Below, piece by piece: positions 1-7,900 of a stretch of 17,490 nt of DNA. This DNA comes from CAYQZD01 sp964421875 (GTDB taxonomy: Bacteria; Electryoneota; Tariuqbacteria; Tariuqbacterales; Tariuqbacteraceae), in assembly GCA_964421875.1 (NCBI GenBank), contig CAYQZD010000076.1:1-17490 (forward strand). The letters run 5' to 3'. Both the position numbers and the translations under genes were made by a program. Numbering within the stretch: the first letter of the stretch is position 1; the number at the start of each line of letters is the position of its first letter. The notes below the pieces were generated by a model. That model searched no databases. It was not told the origin of the DNA and saw only the letters and a program-made list of their open reading frames with translations.

Positions 1-25
1 AGGGATTGGGGATTAGGGTTTAGGG
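1..25. repeat. Short 7-bp G-rich tandem repeat
   Basis: The window opens with about three imperfect 7-base units: ATTGGGG, ATTAGGG and TTTAGGG, preceded by AGGG. The array may continue to the left of the window. It resembles the simple repeats often seen between genes of uncultured FCB-type genomes. No function can be assigned. Confidence 0.55.
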
Positions 26-91
26 AAGAAGATTCACTGGCTATGATGGCTATTACGGCGATGATTTTTGATTTTCGATTTGAGGGTGGAC

Positions 92-123
92 TTGCACACC
101 TGTACACCTGTACACTTGCACAC
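92..123. repeat. 8-bp tandem repeat, four units
   Basis: There are four consecutive 8-base units in the order TTGCACAC, CTGTACAC, CTGTACAC, TTGCACAC. The two outer copies are identical and the two inner copies are identical, so the array reads A-B-B-A. It lies in the non-coding leader of the DUF362 gene. It could be a slippage-prone microsatellite or a regulatory site; the sequence does not decide between them. Confidence 0.7.
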
Positions 124-151
124 AATTGATTTATCAACGTCATCAGCGTTA

Positions 152-169
152 AATCTGCGCTAATCTGCG
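152..169. repeat. 10-bp period direct repeat AATCTGCG
   Basis: The octamer AATCTGCG occurs twice with a 10-base period (152-159 and 162-169), in a context reading GTTAAATCTGCGCTAATCTGCGA. It is a third, different short repeat in the same 250-base intergenic stretch. No function is known to me. Confidence 0.45.
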
Positions 170-200
170 ATTCAGAGAAAACGGGCGGTTCCCAGCGCGG

Positions 201-243
201 ACTTTCTCACTTTCACACTTTCAAACTTTCACACTTTCAAACT
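201..243. repeat. 8-bp tandem repeat ACTTTCAM, five units, ending beside the DUF362 start
   Basis: There are five consecutive 8-base units: ACTTTCTC, ACTTTCAC, ACTTTCAA, ACTTTCAC, ACTTTCAA, then a partial ACT. The array ends 8 bases before the ATG at 251, where a Shine-Dalgarno sequence would normally lie, and none is visible there. Gain or loss of a unit would alter the leader of the gene. Whether copy number really varies is unknown. Confidence 0.75.
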
Positions 244-250
244 AAAAACT

Positions 251-1186
251 ATGAAACACCCGAACTCGGAATTTAAACTTGACCGGCGCGGTTTCCTTTC
301 ATTAGCCGGAGGAATCGCCGCCGCCGCAGGACTGTCAACCCTGCCCCGAACCGCCTCGGCTGAAACAGAAAAACCCATAATCGCGGTCGCCAACGGAAGC
401 GGCCGGGAAGCGGTAGAAGCGGCATTAAGCCGCCTGGGGGGGATGAAGGAATTTATCAAACCCGGCGCGGTGGTAGTCCTGAAACCGAATATCTCCTTCC
501 CCAATCCCCCCGCCTGGGGAACCACCACCTCTCCCGAGCTGGTGAAAGCCGCGGCCGAAATCTGCCTCGAAGCGGGAGCGAAAAAGGTGGTGGTGGTGGA
601 CAATCCGCTGGGGACTTCGCCCACCAAGAATGTGGAGCGTTCCGGGATAGGGAAAGCGCTGGAGGGCCTTCCCGGAGTCGATGTGATGATGATTGCCGAA
701 CAGCGAAAATTCACCATGAGGCAAAACGAGAGTATGAGCGAGTTGAAGTCGGTGGAAATCGCGCGCATCCTGGATAAAGCCGACATTCTAATAAACCTCC
801 CCACCGCCAAATCCCACGTTGAGACCGGCGTGTCGCTGGGGCTGAAAAACCTGATGGGGCTGATTTGGGACCGTAAGGTCTTCCATCAAACCTACAGCCT
901 CGACCGAGCTATCGCCCAACTACTCGCCTACATCCGGCCCGGCTTGACCATTATGGACGCCAGCCGCGCCCTGCTGAACAACGGCCCCGTTGGACCGGGG
1001 AGGGTGGAGAATATAGGGAAAGTTGTCGCCGGAACCGACCCAGTGGCGGTGGATAGTTACACCTTGACCCTGGCTGAATTCAACCTGCGCCGTATGACCC
1101 CCGCACTGGTGCCGCACATCGGATACGCGGCAGAACTGGGATTGGGGATAGCGGATTGGGATAAAATGGAAATTGTCGAGGCGTGA
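251..1186 (+). CDS. DUF362 domain-containing protein with Tat signal peptide
   Basis: This 311-residue protein belongs to the DUF362 family (PF04015), whose biochemical role is mostly unknown. The N-terminus carries a twin-arginine export signal: RRGFLSLAGG at residues 12-21, an Ala/Gly-rich hydrophobic stretch, and a likely cleavage site after TASA at 34-37. The folded protein is therefore probably sent across the inner membrane. The DUF362 region covers about residues 43-300. It includes the PNISFPNPPAWGTTTSPELV segment (79-98), the VVVVDNPLG strand and loop (113-121), and the INLPTAKSH (181-189) and GLKNLMGL (197-204) segments that recur in the family. Many relatives carry an additional ferredoxin domain or many cysteines; this one has a single Cys and no Fe-S motif. 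The ATG at 251 is chosen because the Tat motif follows it directly. There is no clear ribosome site; an 8-bp repeat array occupies the leader. Confidence 0.88.
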   Translation: MKHPNSEFKLDRRGFLSLAGGIAAAAGLSTLPRTASAETEKPIIAVANGSGREAVEAALSRLGGMKEFIKPGAVVVLKPNISFPNPPAWGTTTSPELVKAAAEICLEAGAKKVVVVDNPLGTSPTKNVERSGIGKALEGLPGVDVMMIAEQRKFTMRQNESMSELKSVEIARILDKADILINLPTAKSHVETGVSLGLKNLMGLIWDRKVFHQTYSLDRAIAQLLAYIRPGLTIMDASRALLNNGPVGPGRVENIGKVVAGTDPVAVDSYTLTLAEFNLRRMTPALVPHIGYAAELGLGIADWDKMEIVEA

Positions 1187-1434
1187 TAAGATACTTTGGG
1201 AAATCTACTGCGCTATACATAATTACCGCAAAAATAGCCCTGCGATGGACACACCTCGACCTGGTCGCTTCTCCAGACCCGTGTAAATTCTATTCACTTC
1301 GCTGAAAATCACAATAATGACTTTTTCAGGGTTGACTCATTAGGAGGTTGAACACCCCCCGACATTCTTTCCCAATGATAACACGAATTTTCCCTTTCCC
1401 TAAGGCTTGCCATATTATAGATTTGAAGTTAATT

Positions 1435-4400
1435 ATGAAAGTGGTTATCACTATGGTTTCCTTTCGTCAATCCCTTACCCTTATCACAATCCTGTTTCTC
1501 TTCTCCATCAATGCGACGGCGCAGACCTATGTCTCCGGCTATGTCTCCGGTGTTTGGGGGCCGGGAGGGAATCCCTATATTGTCGATTCGACAATCACAA
1601 TTCCTGCAAATCAAGAACTGCAAATTTTGCCCGGGGTGGAGATTAATCTGACCAGATCCCAAGACATCATTGTCCACGGCAAATTGACCGCAGTTGGAAA
1701 CGCAGAAGACAGCATTTACTTTCACTGGAGCGGATGCGATACCGGTTCTTTTGAGAGGATTTTTATAGACCATTCCGATACCTGCCGTTTCAGTTATTGT
1801 GTAGTCGATACTCCCGTCTATCCAATCAGAGCTTATTACAGTGAAGCAATATTAATCGATAATTCCTTTCTGCATGGATTCGAACAGATACATATTACTA
1901 ATACAGATGGAATAATCTCTGACTGTTTTTTAAAAACACATGTTAGAATATATGATTTTTCCAATATAAATATAATAAATAATTTTTTCGACACTTCACC
2001 ACTTTTTCAAGGATCTGATATATGTCTTAGTTTTTACTCTACCGGCGATATCATCGATAATAAATGCAGTGGAGGAATAAGCGCAGGAGATAATTACAAC
2101 GGCAGCATTATCAACAATCGAATGGCAAGACTGTATTTAGTATTCCCCAGCGATTCAATTTTAGTAGAGAATAATAGAATCTATCAAAATCAGTATTCTT
2201 ATTCCGGTGAAGTGCGTTTAAGGGGTTGTGACAGGATTGCATTCAGAAACAACACGCTATATTATCTCGAGATAGACAGCTATAATAATAATTCCGTCTA
2301 TCATATAGAAAACAATAGGATTTACCAATCGATTACCCTGAGAGACACGGCGACCCACGCTGAAATCGACCATAATCTAATTGTAGATGGTGTTATCGTA
2401 GAGGACGGCGCATCCGCTGATTTGGTCAACAATACAATAGTGTTGTTCCAAACCAATGTCGGTATTGACGCGATTACGCTCCATGGGGCGGGTGTTCTTG
2501 GAGATGTCAGGAACAATATTATCTTAGGTTCAGGTTACGGCGGCGTCGGTATTAACGGTTCAGGCAGCGGGATTGTGAAATACAACTGCATATTCGGTTT
2601 CGACGCCGCTATCTACAATGTGCAGAGCGCCAACAACAATATCTTTGAAAATCCTCAGCTCTGCGGCGGGAATCCCTTCGATTATCACTTGCAGGCGAAT
2701 TCCCCCTGCATCGATGCCGGCGACCCGCTGTCGCCTTTGGACCCCGATTCCACCCGCTGCGATATGGGAGCTTATTATTACGACCATAACCTTGACTATC
2801 CTCCGGTAGTAACCTCGGATAAGAGTTCTATCGCCACCACCAACACCATTTTTCAATATCTCGCGACTGCTACAGATGATTACGGACCCTTGACGCTGAG
2901 TTTATCGGAGCTGCCAGCTTGGTTGACCATTGTGAATCGTGATTGGGTCTCCGACACCGTGCTTGTTTCCGGTTTGGTGCCGGGAAATCAGGATGATTTC
3001 TCATTTTTAGTGAGGGCGGAGGACGGATTAGGGCAAATCGATACGCAAAGAGTTCTGGTGGAGGTCTCCGATATGCATATTTTGTCAGGAGAATTATCCG
3101 GCGCGCTTTCATTAGAGAATTCACCCTATTTATGTGTCGCCGACATAGAAGTTCCCGCAAACGATACCCTCACCATCGAACCTGGAGCAAAGATATATTT
3201 CCGGTATTACGATAATAATATAATGAAACCGGATTTTAAGGTCTATGGAGTATTGAACGCACAGGGAACTGAAACCGACAGCATATTCTTTGTATCTGCA
3301 GATTCGACACCGAGGGAAATGGATTGGCGGGGGATAACCTTTTTCAATCAGGAGGCAGATACGACAAAACTGTCATACTGTGTGATTGAACATACCCTCT
3401 ACGGCGTTTCCGGCGATTCGATAAACTGGATTTCAATAGACCATTGCCGGTTCGAATTGAATCAGATAAGCATCGATTTGGACTACAGCTCCGGCGAGAT
3501 AAAGAACAGCTTGTTAAGTCAGACTTTTGGAATCTGCGGGTATGGTTGTCCGGAGTTGTCAGTTCAGGGGAATGTGTTTACAGATTTGGGTGATAATGAT
3601 GGAGTGGAGGTGCAGTTTTCCAATCTTAAAGCAACGGACAATTATTTTGAAGGAGGTTGTACAGCCGTTGAAGTAAACTATTATTCCTACGGTGAAGTCT
3701 ATCGGAATATTATTTTAGATTCAGAAAAGGGAATAGGGACAGTTAACTGGTCTAATGCGGATGTGCATAATAATACGATAATTGGCTGTTCTGAGAATGC
3801 CGAAGCCGGTATTTTCTATTATAACACAGATTCCGCCAGTATCACCAATAATATCGTAATCGGTTATGATTTCGGCCTTACTGCAATCCGCTCTGGGTAT
3901 TTATATATTGCTTACAACAATGTCTGGCGAAATTCCATCGCTAATTACCGCCGCGGTCCCGATGGTCTGGGTGTATTGTCAACTGTAAACCTCAACGGCG
4001 ATTCCTGCGATATGTATTACAATATTTCCTTGAATCCGCAGTTTGTCGGAGGCGAACCTTTCGATTACCACCTTGCTTCAGGGTCGCCCTGCATCGACGC
4101 GGGAATCGATGTGGGGCTGCCGTTTTTAGGCAGGGCGCCGGATATAGGAGCTTATGAATTCAATCCCAACGCAGTCAATCCAAGAGAATCCGAAGTTCTT
4201 CCGAATACTTACTGTTTATATAACAATTATCCCAATCCCTTCAACAGTACGACCGTGATAGAATTCGACCTGCCCAGGGCTGAAACGGTCAGTTTGAAAA
4301 TATTCAATATTTTAGGAAAGGCTATGGAGGAGCTATGGGAGGATAATCTTCCCCCCGGCCGGCACAAGTTCGCTTGGAGCCCGCAGGGACAATGTTCTGG

Positions 4401-4467
4401 GATCTATTTCTATAAACTAACCGCCGGCGGCTTCAGCGAGGTGAAGAAGATGGTTTTGCTGAGGTAA
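1435..4467 (+). CDS. Secreted parallel beta-helix protein with C-terminal sorting domain
   Basis: This large exported protein probably sits at, or is released from, the cell surface. Residue numbers count from ATG 1435 (1010 aa). A signal peptide (hydrophobic core LTLITILFLFS, cleavage after ATAQ near residue 30) is followed by a first right-handed beta-helix (about 45-450) with Asn-rich coils such as VENNRIYQ and VRNNIILG. Next comes an Ig/cadherin-like domain (about 455-545), a second beta-helix (about 545-915), and a C-terminal FlgD-like/type IX-style sorting domain starting at YPNPFNSTTVIEF and ending KKMVLLR. Each helix module closes with a matching segment, GGxPFDYHL...SPCIDAG...D(I/M)GAY. 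The frame is open back to a TTG at 1348, but the AGGAGG at 1342-1347 abuts that TTG with no spacer, and the signal peptide fits ATG 1435 or 1453 better. No glycosidase or lyase active site is recognisable, so the function is unknown. The gene is clearly more AT-rich than its neighbours. Confidence 0.85.
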   Translation: MKVVITMVSFRQSLTLITILFLFSINATAQTYVSGYVSGVWGPGGNPYIVDSTITIPANQELQILPGVEINLTRSQDIIVHGKLTAVGNAEDSIYFHWSGCDTGSFERIFIDHSDTCRFSYCVVDTPVYPIRAYYSEAILIDNSFLHGFEQIHITNTDGIISDCFLKTHVRIYDFSNINIINNFFDTSPLFQGSDICLSFYSTGDIIDNKCSGGISAGDNYNGSIINNRMARLYLVFPSDSILVENNRIYQNQYSYSGEVRLRGCDRIAFRNNTLYYLEIDSYNNNSVYHIENNRIYQSITLRDTATHAEIDHNLIVDGVIVEDGASADLVNNTIVLFQTNVGIDAITLHGAGVLGDVRNNIILGSGYGGVGINGSGSGIVKYNCIFGFDAAIYNVQSANNNIFENPQLCGGNPFDYHLQANSPCIDAGDPLSPLDPDSTRCDMGAYYYDHNLDYPPVVTSDKSSIATTNTIFQYLATATDDYGPLTLSLSELPAWLTIVNRDWVSDTVLVSGLVPGNQDDFSFLVRAEDGLGQIDTQRVLVEVSDMHILSGELSGALSLENSPYLCVADIEVPANDTLTIEPGAKIYFRYYDNNIMKPDFKVYGVLNAQGTETDSIFFVSADSTPREMDWRGITFFNQEADTTKLSYCVIEHTLYGVSGDSINWISIDHCRFELNQISIDLDYSSGEIKNSLLSQTFGICGYGCPELSVQGNVFTDLGDNDGVEVQFSNLKATDNYFEGGCTAVEVNYYSYGEVYRNIILDSEKGIGTVNWSNADVHNNTIIGCSENAEAGIFYYNTDSASITNNIVIGYDFGLTAIRSGYLYIAYNNVWRNSIANYRRGPDGLGVLSTVNLNGDSCDMYYNISLNPQFVGGEPFDYHLASGSPCIDAGIDVGLPFLGRAPDIGAYEFNPNAVNPRESEVLPNTYCLYNNYPNPFNSTTVIEFDLPRAETVSLKIFNILGKAMEELWEDNLPPGRHKFAWSPQGQCSGIYFYKLTAGGFSEVKKMVLLR

Positions 4468-4487
4468 GTTTCGCGCCGTAAGTGTGA

Positions 4488-4634
4488 AATCCCCCGCCGG
4501 AATGGGATGACCTGACTCCATTCGAAGATGAAGCGGTGATGGAGGAAATCGTTATAGTGGTAAACCTGGCGCTCACACCGATATTAATCCAGGTTGATGG
4601 AGAGCGGGTCGTCCTCGCTCGGAAAAACCTGTAA
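4488..4634 (+). pseudogene. Possible gene remnant or mini-ORF
   Basis: Between stops at 4485-4487 and 4632-4634 the plus strand reads a natural-looking peptide rich in acidic and beta-branched residues. It includes EWDDLTPFEDEAVMEE and then ILIQVDGERVVLARKNL. The only ATG inside gives 32 residues and has no clear ribosome site. It may be the surviving tail of a decayed gene, or chance. I do not recognise a family. The call rests only on the look of the translation. Confidence 0.2.
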
Positions 4635-4763
4635 TTGCAGTTAAGATAACTAATAAAATTTGCTAAAATAGTATTTAATTGTTAATTTGTTAAATTAAAT
4701 CAATAATAGGAATTCTTTGCATTAGGGGTAAATTGGGCATTTCGTCTTCCGGTCGTTTCGCCG

Positions 4764-4949
4764 ATGGTTATATCGTTATTCCCATTTTTTGAAAATGTAT
4801 CGTCCGGATTCACTGATACTTGTTTGTCTTCAGACATAATTGCACTGCAGCGCACAACGACTGAACACGAATTGCAGAACCTGCCGGAAATGGTTCCCAA
4901 GAATTCTGAAGAAACCGTTCCGAACTATCCAAGCATCGAGGATCTTTGA
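4764..4949 (+). CDS. Doubtful 61-residue ORF overlapping the kinase start
   Basis: This small ORF ends in a TGA at 4947-4949 that shares its A with the kinase ATG at 4949 (TGATG), an arrangement typical of translational coupling. The peptide starts MVISLFPFFENV, becomes acidic and polar, and resembles no family I know. It has no good ribosome site before ATG 4764, and the frame is open only from 4710. It could be a leader peptide for the kinase or a chance ORF in a 5' untranslated region. The second is at least as likely. Confidence 0.25.
   Translation: MVISLFPFFENVSSGFTDTCLSSDIIALQRTTTEHELQNLPEMVPKNSEETVPNYPSIEDL
4938..4942 (+). promoter_or_regulatory. Ribosome binding site deciding the kinase start
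   Basis: GAGGA lies 6 bases before the ATG at 4949, which is good spacing. The TTG at 4946, in the same frame, would be only 3 bases away. This favours ATG 4949 as the true start. Confidence 0.6.
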
Positions 4950-7900
4950 TGATATCATTTTCAACTTACAAATCCCGACATCATCGAACCATTGACTATG
5001 CGATCAGAGCCGGTATAAGTATTGTTATTGTTCTATTAGTATTCTCCAGCGCAATTTCCCATCAATCTTCCCTCAAATCTCCGGGCAAGTATGACTCCCG
5101 CGTCTTAGTCCTCCACTCTTATCATCAAGGCTTCCAAAATACCGACGATGTCTCGCAAGGCATAATAGCTGCCTTTGAATCAGCCTCTGAAGAAATCAAG
5201 CTCTGCTTTGAGTTCCTCGATTCCAAACGTTTCTACACACCGGAGTACTTCCGCTCGATGCTGGATGTATACCGGTTGAAATACTCGGCAGAACCGCCAA
5301 CCGTTATCATCTGCTCCGACGATTTCGCCTTCGAATTCCTCCGGAAATTCGGCGCAGAAGTATTTCCCGGAACGCCGGTGGTGTATTGCGGATTAAGCGG
5401 AATAGAAGCTTCAAGCAGCCCGGGGCAGGAAGTGACCGGTGTGATGGAATGTCTCGATATCAAGGGTACCCTGGACTTAGCCCTGCGGTGTCACCAGGAC
5501 GTAAAACGGATTACGGTGGTCTCAGACCCGACCCTCACCGGCCAAGCTCTTAAAAAGAAAGCCCGGGCCGTTTTTCGGGATTACCAACATAAACTGAGTT
5601 TTCGATATCTGGACACCTTGACGTTTAAGGAGTATGAACGGGAATTGGAAAGCCTTACGGAGGACGAATTGGTCTTTTGGCTCCTCTTAGTCCGCGACCG
5701 GAACGGTGAAGTGCTATCCCCGGAAGTCGCTATGAAAAGACTGATTCCCCACTGCGCAGTCCCCAGCTACGGTATATGGTTCAACTATTTAGGATATGGT
5801 ATCGTCGGCGGTAAATTGACCGATGGTTTCAGCAACGGCAAACTTGCCGCTTCACTGGCGCTCCGTATTATTAAGGGTGAAAAGGCCTCTTCAATACCAC
5901 CGGTTGAAAGCTCTTCGCGATTTATGCTGGACTATAAGCTGATAAAGCGCTTCGGAATTAAAAAAAACGCCCTCCCGGACAATAGCGTCATCGTCAACCA
6001 ACCGTCGTCAACCTACCGGCAGTACAAAGCTGCCATTATCAGCGGCGCGATAATCATCGTCATCCTGCTGGTCATTGTAACCGCGCTCATCGGCAACACC
6101 CTTCGGCGGCGCCGGGCTGAAAATAAGCTGCTATTGATGCAGTTCGCGCTGGACCACGCCAGCGACCCGGTATTCTGGATGGATTCCCAGGGCAAATTCT
6201 TTTATGTCAACCGAGCCGCCTGCGACACTTTAGACTACAATGAAAACGAATTGCTGGCGATGTCGGTTCACGATATCGATCCCGATTTCCCCCCTGAAAC
6301 CTGGAAGACGAATTGGCGGCGAATCAAAAAACTGAAATCCGCCAAAACCGAATCGCAATTGCAAGCTAAAGACGGGCGGATTATTCCCGTGGAAATATCC
6401 GCAAACTACCTCAAATTCGGCGATAAAGAGCTGAATTGCGCCTATGCCAGAGATATCTCTAACCGAAAATTCGCCGAACAAACCGAGGCGGTCCTCTACA
6501 AAATGGCTAACGCTGTCAGCGCAACTAAAGACCTGGATGAACTGCTGCAGCAAATCCGCGCTCTGCTCAGCGAAGTAGTGGATACCACTAATTTTTACAT
6601 CGCACTCTATGATAAAACCAGCGGCACTATTACCCTGCCCTATATTAAAGATGAAAAGGACCGGTTTACAGCTTTCCCCGCGGGAAAAACCCTCACCGCT
6701 TACGTCATCAAGACGAATACTCCGCTTCTGGTCAGAGAAAAGGAAATCCTGAAGATGGTGGAGTCCGGCGAAATTGAGACTATCGGCTCCTTGAGCAAGG
6801 TCTGGCTGGGTGTGCCGCTAAGGATTAAGGATGACATCATCGGAATTGTGGCGCTTCAAAGTTACACTGATGAGACGAAGTATACCGACAAGGATTTGAA
6901 GATATTGGAATTCGTCTCCGAACAAATCGCCGTGGCTATCGAACGCAAGCGAACCGAAGACATCATTCGGGACAATGAACAATTCCTCCACAGCGTGTTC
7001 GACGGAATACAGGATGGAATCTGCGTAATGGACACCGATTTCAATGTAATCCGCACCAATCTCTGGATGGAGAAAATGTACGCTTCTAAAATGCCTTTAA
7101 CAGGAAAGAAATGTTACGACGCATTTCAGGAGCGCGACTCCATATGCCCTTGGTGTCCTTCGATAAAAACGATAAAAACCGGTGAAGTGAAGAATGCTAT
7201 AGTCCCCTATACCAACCAAGCGAATCCCACCGGATGGATCGGGCTCTCCTCCTTCCCGCTGAAGGACGCAGAGGGAAAGGTAGTGGGGGTTATCAAGCAC
7301 GTTAAAGACATCACCCAGTCTAAGATAGCGGAAGAGGCTTTGCGGGAGAGTGAGGAGAAATACCGGACGTTGACGGAAAATTCCCTGCAGGGCATCGCGT
7401 TAATTAAAGCAAATCCACTTCGATTTGTATTTGTCAATACCGTCGTGTCGCAAATCCTGGGCCGCTCGTTAAAAGAAATACTTGCCTTACCCCAGGAAGA
7501 AATCCGGCAGATTATACACACTGAAGAACGCGAGGAGCTTTTCGAAAGGCTGGCGAAAAGACTGCAGGGGGATACGAGTTTAACAAAATACGAATTCCGC
7601 ATTATTAATAAGAAAGGTGAAATCCGCTGGCTGGAAGTGCTTTCCAACCTGATTGAATATGGGGGCGAACCAGCCATCCAAGCAACATTCGCCGATGTCA
7701 CGGAAAGGAAGCAGGCGGAAGCAGCGCTCCGAGTCAGTGAAGAAAAATACGGTATGCTCTTCAGGGATTCCCGAGACGCAGTATATATTTCTACAAAGGA
7801 GGGAAAGTTTCTCGATGTCAATGACGCTGCGGTAGACCTGTTTGGCTATACTAAAGAGGAGATGCTCAATCTCGACATCGAAACAATATATCTCGACCCC

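Larger units (their letters stand above)
4468..4948 (+). other. 480-base intergenic region with AT-rich core
   Basis: No well-supported gene lies here. Just after the beta-helix stop is a weak stem (4469-4476 with 4482-4489, loop CGTAA, two G-T pairs) without a T-run, so it is not a convincing terminator. Bases 4488-4634 contain a protein-like open stretch without a good start. Bases 4635-4712 are strongly AT-rich and could hold the kinase promoter; for example, TTTGCT at 4660 and TAATTT at 4683 are 17 bases apart, but the match to consensus is poor. The remainder is either a long leader or the small ORF at 4764-4949. Confidence 0.5.

Noticed and set aside
229..810. 193-residue minus-strand ORF opposite the DUF362 gene
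   Set aside because: The plus-strand DUF362 protein with its Tat signal explains this region; the antisense frame has no recognisable motif.
1257..1267. CGACC-T-GGTCG palindrome between the DUF362 and beta-helix genes
   Set aside because: It is too short to stand out, cannot fold as a hairpin with a one-base loop, and has no nearby promoter signal to make it an operator.
1332..1337. TTGACT as a -35 box
   Set aside because: The expected -10 position falls in a run of C, so no promoter can be built on it.
4469..4489. Terminator after the beta-helix gene
   Set aside because: The stem has only 8 bp with two G-T pairs and is followed by TCCCCC rather than a T-run.
7207..7821. 204-residue minus-strand ORF inside the kinase gene
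   Set aside because: It is antisense to PAS domains with clear motifs; the Ser/Arg-rich composition is typical of a shadow frame.
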